From Streptomyces sp. NRRL S-340 (GTDB lineage: Bacteria > Actinomycetota > Actinomycetes > Streptomycetales > Streptomycetaceae): 64,000 bases of DNA. This document shows, piece by piece, positions 38,186-46,956 of the stretch. Position numbers and translations under genes: made by a program. Positions within the stretch are counted from its first letter, which is position 1. Every line of letters starts with the position of its first letter. The stretch is from the NCBI RefSeq assembly GCF_000720185.1, contig NZ_JOIY01000010.1, forward strand, positions 1 to 64,000. The letters are read 5' to 3'. The notes under the pieces are model-generated. The model did not search any database and was not told where the DNA came from. It saw only the letters and a list, made by a program, of their open reading frames with translations.

Positions 38186-38310
38186 GGTCCGGTCCACCCT
38201 GGTCCACTCCGGTCCGGCCCGTCTGGTCTACCTGGCCCGTCGGGTCCGGTCCGTCTGGTCTCCCTGGTCCGTCTGGTCTCCCTGGTCCGTCTGGTCTGCC
38301 AGGTCATGTG
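38186..38310. repeat. 18-bp tandem repeat after the peptidoglycan-binding gene
   Basis: TGGTCTCCCTGGTCCGTC and variants (TGGTCTACCTGGCCCGTC, TGGTCTGCCAGGTCATG) are repeated several times between about 38224 and 38310, with related GGTCCGGTCC units before. Intergenic; no gene seen. Confidence 0.65.
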
Positions 38311-38441
38311 GGGGCAGGCCCGGAAGTCCCTTGAGGCGAGAGCGGCTTGGGGGGGTGGAGACGGGGAGGCGGTGGATCTCCACCCGCGATTCCACCCGTG
38401 GGTCCAGGTGCCGCAAGCCTTTTCGCCGCAGTCTTGACGGC

Positions 38442-38966
38442 ATGACAGCGACCGAGTGGATCACCGACATCGCCCTCATCCTCGTCGTCTTCCGGCAGCT
38501 GCGGGAAGACCGGCTCGACCTCAAGACCTTCCTGATCCCGCTGGGGATCGTGGCCTACGTCGCCTACTCGTACCTGGACGGCATCCCCACCGCGGGCAAC
38601 GACCTGGTGCTGGTCACGGCCCTGACGGGCGTGGGCGCCGCGCTGGGCGTCGCCGGTGGCCTCTACACGCGGATACGGGCGGTCGACGGGCACCTCCTGA
38701 TCAAGGCCGGGGCGGTGTCGGCGGTCCTGTGGGTCGTGGGCATGGGGGCCCGGATGGGTTTCCAGATGTGGGTCGAACACGGCGGCGGCGCCGACGACGT
38801 CGCCCGGTTCAGCGCCGCTCACCACATCACCGGTGACCAGGCGTGGGTGACGGCGTTCGTGCTGATGGCCCTCACCGAGGTGGTCACCCGGTTGGCCACG
38901 ATCCACCTGCGCGGAAGGATCCGGGCGGTGGCCCGTCCCGTGCCCGTCCTCGACCGTGCGGCCTGA
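38442..38966 (+). CDS. Polytopic membrane protein of unknown function
   Basis: A 174-aa membrane protein with about five or six hydrophobic segments: WITDIALILVVFRQLRE, LIPLGIVAYVAYSYLDGI, LVTALTGVGAALGVAGGLYTR, GAVSAVLWVVGMGARMGFQM and VTAFVLMALTEVVTRL. Conserved charged/aromatic sites (RQLREDRLD, HHITGDQAW) recall small Streptomyces DUF1453-like or cytochrome-like membrane proteins, but I cannot assign a family. The ATG at 38442 lacks a clear ribosome binding site. Confidence 0.68.
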   Translation: MTATEWITDIALILVVFRQLREDRLDLKTFLIPLGIVAYVAYSYLDGIPTAGNDLVLVTALTGVGAALGVAGGLYTRIRAVDGHLLIKAGAVSAVLWVVGMGARMGFQMWVEHGGGADDVARFSAAHHITGDQAWVTAFVLMALTEVVTRLATIHLRGRIRAVARPVPVLDRAA

Positions 38967-38986
38967 CCGTGCGGTGTCTCCTGCCC

Positions 38987-39998
38987 GTGACCGCGACTCC
39001 GAGCGCTCCCACTCCCGGGAAGGCCGCGCACCGGGACGCGGCCCTGGCGGCGGACCGGGCGACGGACTCCGGGCACCGTCCCGGACAGGACCCGCGGCCG
39101 GTTCCCGGGCAGGGCCCGCGCACGCACTGGGTGCTGACCCTCGCGGTCGTCGTCGCCGGCATCGTCACCGCCCGGCCCGTGGGCCTCAGCGGCCAGGGCC
39201 TGGCCGTCGCCCTCCTCCTCGCCGTCGGCTCCGCGGCGCTCCTGGCCCGGCACCTGCCCGAGGGCAAGTCCCCCAGCGTTCCGCCGTCGTCCGGCTCACG
39301 CTCGGCGTCCTCGCGGCAGCGGCCCTGATCGCCGTCAGCCGCTCCGGAACGGGTTGTCTCTTCGCCCACTTCCCCGCCGGGCACCACGGACACCGGCTCG
39401 CCACCAGACCGGCCCTCGTGCTCGCCGCGTTCTGCGGCCCGCTCTGCGGCGCCGTCCTGTATGCGCGTCCCGGGCCGGGCTGCCCCCTGCTGCCTTGGAC
39501 GGTCGGTCTCACCGCCGGCGCCCCTGTCCTGATCGGCATCGTCGATCACGGTCAGCGCCGCGCCGTGCGGGCGGCGATCGAGGCGGCCGACTCGGCCGAA
39601 CGCGCGGCGCGCGCAGAGGCGCGGACCGCCGTGCTGACCGAGCGCAGCCGGATCGTCCGGGACGTGCACGACGTCCTGGCGCACTCGCCGGCCGGGATCG
39701 ACATGCAGCTGGAACCGGCCGACGCGCTGCTCGGCACGGGTGACCTGGAAAAGGTCCGGGCGGCCGACGACAAGGCGCACGACCTGGTCAAGGAGAGTCT
39801 GCGACAGGCGCAGTGGACCGTGCACGCGCTGCGCGAGGACTCGCTGCCCCTGCGGGAGAGCCTGGCCGCGATGCTCGCCTCGTCAGGCCACCGTGAGGTT
39901 CTCACCGTCACGGGGACCGTCCGCGCGGTGCCGCCCCGGGTGACCCAGGACCTCCTGCGGACCGCCCAGGAGGCGCTGAGGCGCTGCCCGACACTGCC
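38987..39998 (+). pseudogene. Decayed NarL-class sensor histidine kinase
   Basis: The first ~280 bases encode membrane segments (WVLTLAVVVAGIVTARP...) up to HLPEGKSP; a frameshift near 39275 moves the sequence to another frame that continues RSAVVRLTLGVLAAAALIAV. The HisKA_3 domain follows with LTERSRIVRDVHDVLAHSPAG, the phospho-accepting His in DVHDVLAHS, and VHALREDSLPL. The GHKL ATP-binding domain breaks off after LLRTAQEALRRC near 39990, so no kinase activity is expected. No response regulator gene is adjacent. Assembly error could explain the frameshift but not the missing ATPase. Confidence 0.65.
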
Positions 39999-40071
39999 CG
40001 GCACGCGCCCGGAGGAGAGGTCGGCGTGGAGCCGACGTACGCCCGGACCTCCCCCACAGGCAGGGGGCCGG

Positions 40072-40731
40072 TCAGCCCACGTGCAGGCGGACCGTGCCGT
40101 CCGCGGCCGGCTCGACCCGGACCTGCGTGAGGTCGCGCACCACCGCGTCGGGCCGGTGCAGGGCGGCGCGCGGGCCGATGCCGATCACCCGCATCCCGGC
40201 GGCCCGCCCGGCGGCGATGCCCGCGCCGGAGTCCTCGAAGACCACGCAGTCGGCGGGGGCGATGCCGAGTTCGGCGGCGCCCTTCAGGAAGCCCTCCGGA
40301 TCGGGCTTGCTCGCGCCGACGGACTCGGCGGTGACGCGCACGTCCGGCAGGGGCAGGCCCGCGGCGGCCATCCGGGCGGTGGACAGGGCCACGTCCGCCG
40401 AGGTCACGAGCGCGTGCGGCAGGCCGCGCAGCGCGGCCAGGAACTCCGGCGCGCCGGGTACCGGCACCACGCCCTCCATGTCCGAGGTCTCCTCGGCGAG
40501 CATGCGGGCGTTCTCGGCGAGGTTCTGCTCCTGGGGCCGGTTCGGCAGCAGCAGCGCCATCGAGGCGTGTCCCTGCCGGCCGTGGACCACCTTCATCACC
40601 TCGTCGCCGTCCAGACCGTGCCGGTCGGCCCAGCGCCGCCAGACGCGCTCGACGACCGCGTCCGAGTTGACGAGGGTGCCGTCCATGTCCAGCAGGAAGG
40701 CTCGGGCGGTGAGCACGGCGGTGGCCGTCAT
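40072..40731 (-). CDS. HAD-family phosphatase (beta-phosphoglucomutase-like)
   Basis: A 219-aa haloacid-dehalogenase-fold hydrolase. Motif I is FLLDMDGTLVNSDAVVERVW, with an alpha-helical cap (residues ~20-90); motif II is ALVTSADVALS, motif III is VGASKPDPEGFLKGA, and motif IV is CVVFEDSGAGIAAGRAAG. This fits sugar-phosphate phosphatases of the PGMB/YfbT type. ATG at 40731 with GGAG upstream. Separate from the GDT1 gene by a ~300-bp region of repeats. Substrate unknown. Confidence 0.88.
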   Translation of the reverse strand: MTATAVLTARAFLLDMDGTLVNSDAVVERVWRRWADRHGLDGDEVMKVVHGRQGHASMALLLPNRPQEQNLAENARMLAEETSDMEGVVPVPGAPEFLAALRGLPHALVTSADVALSTARMAAAGLPLPDVRVTAESVGASKPDPEGFLKGAAELGIAPADCVVFEDSGAGIAAGRAAGMRVIGIGPRAALHRPDAVVRDLTQVRVEPAADGTVRLHVG

Positions 40732-41029
40732 CGGCAGCTCCAAGGCGCGCGGAGGGGCGTGGGGTGGGCCCCGGGGTGACCCGCCGGGACGTTCCGGGTG
40801 TGGGGGACAAGGCGACCCCGCCCGCCGGTCAGGGAGTGCGGGCGGGAGCCACTTTGTTTCTCCACGGTACAAAACAAGTCGGGCATCACGCCACCGCCGG
40901 GCGAAACCTTCATCCGGAGTTCAGCTCCGCGCCGACTCCCGGGGCACGCCCAGCGGCGGGCACACCACCCCGCGACCAGGCGCCCGGGCCGCAGCGAACG
41001 GCAGCCCCCGGCCGCAGCGCGGAACGGCA
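40732..41029. other. Intergenic region between HAD and GDT1 genes
   Basis: About 300 bases with no gene. A short AT-rich patch near 40855-40880 (CTTTGTTTCTCCACGGTACAAAACAAG) is a possible promoter site for the HAD gene. Degenerate copies of the GGCAGC/GAACGGC unit that repeats in the next gene's tail begin near 40995. Confidence 0.4.
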
Positions 41030-41686
41030 CTACGGCGGACGCAGCGCCGAGCGGCAGCGCCAGGGCCGTACAGCGGAGCGGCAACACCCGGACCACAGCT
41101 CTGAGCGGCAGCGCCAGGGCCGTACAGCGGAGCGGCAACACCCGGCGAGCATCAGCACGGCCGCGACCTTGGTGATCAGGTTCAGCGGCACGCGCCGCAT
41201 CAGCGCCTTGCCGCCGACGATGCCGAGCCCGGCGACCGCCCAGAGGGCCAGGACCGCGCCCAGTCCGACGGAGACGGGGTCGTCGTAACGCGCGGCGAGG
41301 TTCGCCGTCATGATCTGGGTGAGGTCGCCGAACTCGGCGACCAGGATGAGCATGAAGCCGGTCCCCGCGACCCGCCAGAAGGACTGGTCCTGCGGCTGCC
41401 GGATCTCCTCGTCGTCGTCGCCCTTCTTCAGCAGCAGCACGGCCGCGCCGCCGAGGAACAGCACGCCCGTCAGCGCGTGCACGATCCGCTGCGGCAGGAG
41501 CGTCAGCACGCTGCCCGCCGCCACGGCCAGCACGACGTGCAGCAGGAAGGCTGCGGCGACTCCGGCGAAGACGTAGGAGGCGCGGTAACGGGTGCCGAGG
41601 ACGAGTCCCGCCAGGGCCGTCTTGTCCGGCAGCTCGGCGAGGAAGACGACGCCGAAGACGAGCGCCAGGACGCTGAGACTGATCAC
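41030..41686 (-). CDS. GDT1/TMEM165 (UPF0016) family cation exporter
   Basis: A 218-aa membrane protein with six helices and the two family motifs: VVFLAELPDKTALAGLVL and LVAEFGDLTQIMTA (E-x-x-D-K/L-T/S). Members export Mn2+ (or Ca2+) from the cytoplasm, and the yybP-ykoY riboswitch upstream supports manganese. The normal protein should end near LITKVAAVLMLAG; here the frame continues 38 residues through a duplicated Cys/Arg tail (CCRSAVRPWRCRS twice), encoded by a 43-bp DNA repeat. ATG at 41686. Confidence 0.88.
   Translation of the reverse strand: MISLSVLALVFGVVFLAELPDKTALAGLVLGTRYRASYVFAGVAAAFLLHVVLAVAAGSVLTLLPQRIVHALTGVLFLGGAAVLLLKKGDDDEEIRQPQDQSFWRVAGTGFMLILVAEFGDLTQIMTANLAARYDDPVSVGLGAVLALWAVAGLGIVGGKALMRRVPLNLITKVAAVLMLAGCCRSAVRPWRCRSELWSGCCRSAVRPWRCRSALRPP
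41049..41145. repeat. 43-bp duplication inside the GDT1 gene tail
   Basis: A 43-base unit beginning GAGCGGCAGCGCCAGGGCCG occupies 41049-41091 and again 41103-41145, 54 bp apart. It encodes the 18-residue repeat of the GDT1 C-terminus. Confidence 0.85.
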
Positions 41687-41805
41687 TGTCCCTCAATCGG
41701 TCGGGCCACCCCGCCGAGAGTGCTGCGATCCGTGCGACCAGAGCCTCGGCAGGGCAGCGCACGGATGCACCCGTGCCGTACGCACGGGCGTGCACTGCTG
41801 TGCCG

Positions 41806-41915
41806 AAGGTCTCGCTGGCCGCCCCCGGACCCTGTCCGAGGCCTGCCTCCGGGCGCCGGCTCAGCCCAGCTGAGCAGTATGTCGACGGTCCGGCGAAGAG
41901 CTACTCCCCTTCTGC
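41806..41915 (-). promoter_or_regulatory. yybP-ykoY manganese riboswitch
   Basis: On the minus strand the element begins AGAAGGGGAGTAGCTCTTCGC (the conserved GGGGAGUAG loop), passes a CGTCGACATAC-like strand and the GCTGAGCC..GCCCGGAGG stem, and closes GGCCAGCGAGACCTT, the conserved second loop. The two loops form the Mn2+ site in known members. It lies 120 bases upstream of the GDT1-type gene, a frequent target. Confidence 0.85.
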
Positions 41916-42070
41916 GCCGTCCATCCTACGCGACCGGAAGTTCCGTCACGGGCCTTGTCATGTCATGCACGCGTCACTAACTTCTCACCGCGCGCACACC
42001 TCCCCGCAACGCGCCGCCGCGAGCATTCCCACACTCGCGCCGAAAGCCCCCACGAATCAAGGGAGTTCAC

Positions 42071-42742
42071 ATGGTCCGCAGGTTCCGCAGGTCTTCCCGG
42101 CCCGCGTTCTACGCGCGTCGACGACTGGGCATACTCACGGCCCTCACCGGCCTCCTCGCCACCGCCGCACTGATCAACTCCCCGGCCGCCTCCGCCGCCC
42201 TCCCCACACCGGTCAGCGCCGCCACCGCCCGCGGCTACCTCGCCTCCCTCACCGTCGCCACCGAGAACCGCACCGGTTACAACCGCGACCTCTTCCCGCA
42301 CTGGATCACCATCAGCGGCAGCTGCAACACCCGCGAGACCGTCCTCAAACGGGACGGCTCGAACGTCACCACCGACTCCTCCTGCGCCGCGACGAGCGGC
42401 AGCTGGTACTCGCCCTACGACGGCGCGACCTGGACCGCCGCCTCCGACCTGGACATCGACCACCTCGTGCCGCTCGCCGAGGCCTGGGACTCCGGGGCGA
42501 GCAAGTGGACCACGGCGCAGCGCCAGGCCTTCGCCAACGACCTGACCCGCCCGCAGCTCATCGCCGTCACCGACAACGTGAACCAGGCCAAGGGCGACCA
42601 GGACCCGGCGACCTGGGTGCCGTCCCGGTCGGCGTACGTCTGCACGTACGTGCGCGCCTGGGTCCAGGTGAAGTACTACTACGACCTGTCGGTCGACTCC
42701 GCCGAGAAGAGCGCCCTCCAGGGCTACCTCGCAAGCTGCTGA
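42071..42742 (+). CDS. Secreted HNH-family nuclease
   Basis: A 223-aa exported endonuclease. The signal peptide (RRLGILTALTGLLATAALINS) ends before AAALPTPVS. The catalytic core is DLDIDHLVPLAEAWDSG (the ββα-metal His) and AVTDNVNQAKGDQDPATW, as in DUF1524/HNH extracellular nucleases of Streptomyces. Four Cys could pair. ATG at 42071 with AAGGGAG upstream. Probably a nutrient- or phosphate-scavenging nuclease. Confidence 0.87.
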   Translation: MVRRFRRSSRPAFYARRRLGILTALTGLLATAALINSPAASAALPTPVSAATARGYLASLTVATENRTGYNRDLFPHWITISGSCNTRETVLKRDGSNVTTDSSCAATSGSWYSPYDGATWTAASDLDIDHLVPLAEAWDSGASKWTTAQRQAFANDLTRPQLIAVTDNVNQAKGDQDPATWVPSRSAYVCTYVRAWVQVKYYYDLSVDSAEKSALQGYLASC

Positions 42743-43440
42743 CAGGACCCCTCCGCCCCGCCACGGGCCCCCGCCCACGGCCGCCCGTCACCCGTCCCAT
42801 TCGGCCCCGCCCTCCGCCCGCCCTCCCCCGCGCACGCCCGTAGGGGCCGACGGAGGAGGGCGGGTTCCGCCGGCCGGCCACCGTCGCCCGGCCCGCCGTC
42901 GCCCGCCCCGCCACCGCCGTCCGGGCACCGGCATCCGGTCAACGCCACCCGCCACCGCCACCTGGTCACCGGCATGCGGGCACCGCCACCCGGTCAGCGC
43001 CGCCTCGCCGCCACCGTCCGGCCACTGTCGCCCGGCCCGCCGTCGCCCGCCCCCGCCATCGCCGGTCACCGCCATCCGCCACCGCCACCCGGTCAGCGCC
43101 ACCCGGTCACCGCCACCCCGCCGCCACCGTCCGGTCACCGTCGCCCGGCCCGCCGTCGCCCGCCACCGCCATCCGGCCACCGGCGTGCGGTCACCACCGC
43201 CCGCCACCGCCGCCCTGCCGCCGTCCGGCCTCCGCCACCCGGCCTCCGTCACCCGTCGCCCGCTGTCGTCCCGTCGCTTCGCCCGGCCGGACACCCCGCC
43301 GTTGCGAACGGGACGGGAGCGGCGGAATCGTGTCCGGCCGGACACGGTCCGCCCGCCTCCGCCCGCCCGTCCGCGGATGGCTGATCCGAGCCATCGGCCG
43401 CCCGGTGCCGCACCCGGCTTTTTTGGTTCGGTCATGTGTT
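42743..43440. repeat. GC-rich minisatellite-like region
   Basis: About 700 bases of low-complexity CCACCG/GCCACC sequence. The unit GTCGCCCGGCCCGCCGTCGCCCGC recurs at about 42883, 43027 and 43140, along with CGCCACCCGGTCA variants. Long reading frames on both strands here are low-complexity (Trp/Arg/Gly or Pro/Ala) and not supported as genes. Confidence 0.6.
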
Positions 43441-43712
43441 CGTCAACTCGACGCCCGTCAGCGTGCGGCCGGCCGCACCGGCGGCGGCCCGGGGTGCAGG
43501 CCGCGACCGTCGGCCGGGCCGGCCGGGAGCCGGAGCGGAGTCCCGCGCGGCCTCCGGGGCGCCCGGTGGTCCACCTGGTGGCACACCCCGTTATTCACCA
43601 GGTTGTCCGACCCGTGGAAGGTTCGCGCACTTCACCCAATCCGCTGCGTACCGCGTCAAACGGAACCCGGGCGGGATCGTCACTCTGGCCAGATGTTGAA
43701 CTTGCAAGTACA

Positions 43713-43731
43713 GATTAGGCCGACCTAACCT
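43713..43731 (+). promoter_or_regulatory. Possible iron box (DmdR/IdeR-type)
   Basis: GATTAGGCCGACCTAACCT is a partial match to the 19-bp consensus TTAGGTTAGGCTAACCTAA (about 12 of 16 key positions on the minus strand). It lies 70 bases upstream of the DoxX gene, so iron-dependent repression is plausible but not certain. Confidence 0.45.
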
Positions 43732-43801
43732 AGGTCACCCGTTCGGACGCGTCCCCCAGCCGGCCCCTCCCCGGGCCGGCCTGACCGAAGGAGCACCCCC
43801 C

Positions 43802-44263
43802 ATGACCGGCTTGACCGGACGTCTCAACTCCGCGCAGCCCTATGTCCTCGGCCTCTTCCGCATCGTCGTGGGACTGGTCTTCTTCTGCCACGGCGCCGCG
43901 TCCCTCTTCGGCGTGCTCGGCGGCGCGCCGGGCACCCACGGCGGCACGCTCGCGGCCGGCACCTGGCCGAACTGGTACGCGGCGGTGATCCAGGTGGTCG
44001 GCGGCGCCCTGGTGATGCTGGGCCTGGGCACCCGCGCCGCCGCGTTCGTCGCCTCCGGCTCCATGGCCTTCGCCTACTTCGACGTGCACCAGAAGGCGGC
44101 GCTGTGGCCGATCCAGAACGGCGGCGAGATGCCGGTGATGTTCTGCTGGGCCTTCCTGCTGCTGGTCTTCACCGGGTCCGGCGCGTTCGCCCTGGACGGG
44201 CTGCTCGCCCGGCGCTCGGCGCAGCAAAGCCCCGCCGCCGAGCAGACACCGGTCGCGGCCTGA
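43802..44263 (+). CDS. DoxX-family membrane protein
   Basis: A 153-aa protein with four helices. The family features are LGLFRIVVGLVFFCHGAASLFGV, a periplasmic loop, VIQVVGGALVMLGLGTRAAAFV and ALWPIQNGGEMPVMFCWAFLLLVFTG. DoxX proteins are quinone-associated or redox-linked membrane proteins; the exact role is unknown here. ATG at 43802 with GAAGGAG. An iron-box-like site lies upstream. Confidence 0.88.
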   Translation: MTGLTGRLNSAQPYVLGLFRIVVGLVFFCHGAASLFGVLGGAPGTHGGTLAAGTWPNWYAAVIQVVGGALVMLGLGTRAAAFVASGSMAFAYFDVHQKAALWPIQNGGEMPVMFCWAFLLLVFTGSGAFALDGLLARRSAQQSPAAEQTPVAA

Positions 44264-44577
44264 CGGCCTCCCGGCCCGCCTCCGGCCGCGGCCCCGGCAC
44301 GGCACCCGCTCGGCGCGGCACCCGCCCCCGCCGCGGCGCGCACCGAGGCCGGGCGCGGGGCCCGGCCGCCTCGCGCTCCTTGAGCCGCGTGGCCTGCCGG
44401 CTCCCGCGAACGCTCGATCCTCGCCCCCCTGCTCCCCGCACGAACACCTGAGCCCCCCGTGGACCTCCTGTCACACCGCAGGCGTACGCTGTATGGCTGT
44501 TCACAGACCGCCCCTGCCGCTCCCCCGCGACATCGCGGCACACGGTCCGGTCCACGGGGGAGTTCAGGGAGTTCGCG
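44264..44577. other. Intergenic region
   Basis: About 310 bases without a supported gene. GC-rich, with an AT-richer patch near 44455-44510 that may hold the DedA promoter. Confidence 0.4.
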
Positions 44578-45216
44578 GTGCTGGAGAGTGTGGCGAGGGT
44601 GGGGGCGCTCACCGGCACTCCGTGGATCTATGTCGCGGTGACCCTCTCGGTGCTGCTCGACGTCTTCCTGCCGGTGCTGCCCAGCGGTGTCCTGATCGTG
44701 ACGGCCGCCACGGCGGCCGCCGCCGGCACGGGCGCCGCGGCCGGGCACGTCCCGCACGACGTGCCCGACATCCTCGCGCTGATCCTGTGCGCCGCCACGG
44801 CCTCGGTGCTGGGCGACCTCTTCGCCTACCGCCTGGCCCGGCGCGGCGGCGAGCGCCTGGACCGGGCCATCGCCCGCTCCCGCAGGCTCAGCACCGCGCA
44901 GGAACGGCTCGGCGCGGCCCTCGCGCGGGGCGGCGGCGGTGCGCTCGTGGTGATCGCCCGGTTCGCCCCGGCCGGCCGCTCGGTCGTCTCGTTCAGCGCG
45001 GGCGCGGCGCACCGCCGGGTGCGCGAGTTCCTGCCCTGGTCCGCGCTGGCCGGCCTGTCCTGGGCCGCCTACAGCGTGGCGCTCGGCTACTTCGGCACCC
45101 GCTGGCTGGGCGCCGCCTGGCTCGCCACCTGCGTCTCCGTGGCGGCCCTGTTCGTGGCGGGCGCCGGGGCCGCGTACCTGATGCGCCGCACCCCGGAACA
45201 CCCGAAGGCGTCCTAG
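44578..45216 (+). CDS. DedA-family membrane protein
   Basis: A 212-aa polytopic protein. Signatures: VLLDVFLPVLPSGVLIVTAAT at the first helix, CAATASVLGDLFAYRLARRGG, RLGAALARGGGGALVVIARFAPAGRSVVSFSAG (the family's R..P.R motif) and REFLPWSALAGLSWAAYSVALGY. DedA proteins are involved in lipid flipping and membrane homeostasis. GTG at 44578; AGGGAG about 8 bases upstream. Confidence 0.85.
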   Translation: MLESVARVGALTGTPWIYVAVTLSVLLDVFLPVLPSGVLIVTAATAAAAGTGAAAGHVPHDVPDILALILCAATASVLGDLFAYRLARRGGERLDRAIARSRRLSTAQERLGAALARGGGGALVVIARFAPAGRSVVSFSAGAAHRRVREFLPWSALAGLSWAAYSVALGYFGTRWLGAAWLATCVSVAALFVAGAGAAYLMRRTPEHPKAS

Positions 45217-45277
45217 GCGTCCCAGGCACCCTCGGCGCCGTCAGCGGTCTCCGTCCGCCCGGCCCGGCGGGCGGCCC

Positions 45278-45511
45278 TCACCCGGCCGCCGCGCGCGTCC
45301 CCTGTCCCCGCACCTCCAGTCCCGCGAGCAGTTCCTCCGTGGCCGCCGCGATCACCTCGACCGCGTGGTCGAAGACCTCGCGGTTGTGCGCGGCGGGCGC
45401 GCGGAACCCCGACACCTTGCGGACGTACTGCAGCGCGGCGGCGCGGATCTCGTCACCCGTCGCCTCCTCGGGCAGGGCGGGCGGACGCAGCGTCTTGATG
45501 CTCCGGCACAT
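45278..45511 (-). CDS. DUF2277 protein
   Basis: A 77-aa protein that begins MCRSIKTLRPP and contains RAAALQYVRKVSGFRAPAAHN, the signature of DUF2277. Function unknown. It ends a short leftward pair with the acetyltransferase at 45525, separated by 13 bases. Confidence 0.9.
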   Translation of the reverse strand: MCRSIKTLRPPALPEEATGDEIRAAALQYVRKVSGFRAPAAHNREVFDHAVEVIAAATEELLAGLEVRGQGTRAAAG

Positions 45512-45524
45512 GTCTCCAGTCTCC

Positions 45525-46073
45525 TCACTGCGGGCCGTCGGGCCGGCCCGCCGGTGCCGTCAGGTCGAGGCACCAGTCGTTGGTCGTGATCCAGTGGCCC
45601 TCGGGATACTCGAACTCGACCGCTCCCAGCAGGGTGAAGCCGGCCCGGCGGCAGACGCCGTTGGAGGCGGGGTGGTCCACGCTCGGATACGCGTGCAGGC
45701 GGCGGTGCGTGCCGGCGGCACGCGCCTGTGCCACCAGCGCCGACGCCGCGCGCGCCGCCAGCCCCCGCCCCTGGAAGGCGGGCGATATCGCCCATCCCGT
45801 CTCCCACACGGTCTCGCCCCGCCAGGACCGCTCCCAGAAGCCGATCGAGCCCACGGTGCGACCGTCGCCCGCCGACACCACCCGGTACATCCGGCCGGCC
45901 GGCAGCTCCAGGTAGCGCCGGTGGCGCTCGGCGAGCTTCTCCTCGCTCTCCGGACCGCCCAGGTGCGCGGTCATCGCGGGGCTGTTGTGCAGCCGCAGCA
46001 GCCACAGGTCGTCCTCGCCCCAGGGTTCCAGCCGTACCGCCGCCGTGTCCGTGCCACCGTCCGTCTTCTCCAT
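45525..46073 (-). CDS. GNAT-family N-acetyltransferase
   Basis: A 182-aa acetyltransferase. The domain runs from VRLEPWGEDDLWLLR to the end; the acetyl-CoA loop is ISPAFQGRGLAARAASALV and the C-terminal part has HPASNGVCRRAGFTLLG. This resembles RimJ/RimL-type enzymes. ATG at 46073. Operon with DUF2277 is likely from the 13-base gap. Confidence 0.87.
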   Translation of the reverse strand: MEKTDGGTDTAAVRLEPWGEDDLWLLRLHNSPAMTAHLGGPESEEKLAERHRRYLELPAGRMYRVVSAGDGRTVGSIGFWERSWRGETVWETGWAISPAFQGRGLAARAASALVAQARAAGTHRRLHAYPSVDHPASNGVCRRAGFTLLGAVEFEYPEGHWITTNDWCLDLTAPAGRPDGPQ

Positions 46074-46186
46074 TCCGCCACCGTAGGACAGGGGTCTGAC
46101 AACGGGCCGCGACCGGCGATTTCTCGAACGGATGAGCCCACCGAAGCGAGTCGCGACCCAAAATCGAACAGGCGTAGCATTGCGCC

Positions 46187-46549
46187 GTGGCTACGCCCTA
46201 TGACTTCCCGAGTGACCTCCTCGCCGGCCAGGAGGAGCTGCATCAGGTCCGGGCCGAGCTGTCCGCCCTGCTGAAACGGCTGCCGTGGTCGGTCGAACCG
46301 CTGGACGGGTTCAGCGACGACGGCGGCTGGCGCAAGGTGGAACGCCCCGCCTCCCCGGGCTGGACCGCCGACGAACAGGCCGAGGTGGAGAAGCTCCGCC
46401 GCCGCGAGCACGAGCTGGCGGTGTTCGTCACCACCCACCGGTACTGGTCCGAGTTCACCGGCACCGACGCCGTCACCGCCCGCAGCCGGCTCAAGCACGC
46501 CCGCGAGGACGCCGGGCCCGGAGGCGAGGCCGGGGACGACGGCGCATGA
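46187..46549 (+). CDS. Small conserved helical protein
   Basis: A 120-aa soluble protein, likely mostly helical: DLLAGQEELHQVRAELSALLKRLPWS, WTADEQAEVEKLRRREHELAVFVTTHRYWSEF. No catalytic motif. The coiled-coil-like spacing and ending ARSRLKHAREDA suggest a structural or regulatory role. GTG start at 46187. Conserved-looking Streptomyces protein of unknown function; sits just before tRNA-Val. Confidence 0.7.
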   Translation: MATPYDFPSDLLAGQEELHQVRAELSALLKRLPWSVEPLDGFSDDGGWRKVERPASPGWTADEQAEVEKLRRREHELAVFVTTHRYWSEFTGTDAVTARSRLKHAREDAGPGGEAGDDGA

Positions 46550-46648
46550 TCCGCCGCCGCCCGGCCCGGAGCCGCGGCACCGCGCCCCGGGGCGCACAAC
46601 GGGTTTGCGGGGCAGTCCCCCTGGCAGGGTAGGCTGTCCACTCGTCCC

Positions 46649-46720
<72 letters not shown>

Positions 46721-46737
46721 CCGGTCTCGGACACGAG

Positions 46738-46782
46738 CGAAGGCCCGGCTCCACGGGGTGTCCCCGAGGAGCCGGGCCTTCG
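46738..46782 (+). terminator. Hairpin terminator after tRNA-Val
   Basis: CGAAGGCCCGGCTCC pairs with GGAGCCGGGCCTTCG across a 15-base loop, just after the tRNA. Confidence 0.85.
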
Positions 46783-46956
46783 GCGTCCCCGCGGCGCACG
46801 CACCGGGCACGGGGGTTTTCCCCACCCCCGATCCGCCGGTGCACCGGATTCTCCGCCCCGCCCGCTCCCCCTACGGTCGATGGTGACCACAGCGGAACAC
46901 ACCGTCCGCAGCCGTCCGCGTCAGCCCGTACCGGCCTGTCCCAGGGGGAGACCGTC

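Noticed and set aside
42788..43435. 215-codon minus-strand frame (starts MTEPKKPG)
   Set aside because: Entirely within the minisatellite tract; the translation is repeated Gly/Trp/Arg and has no ribosome site that is convincing.
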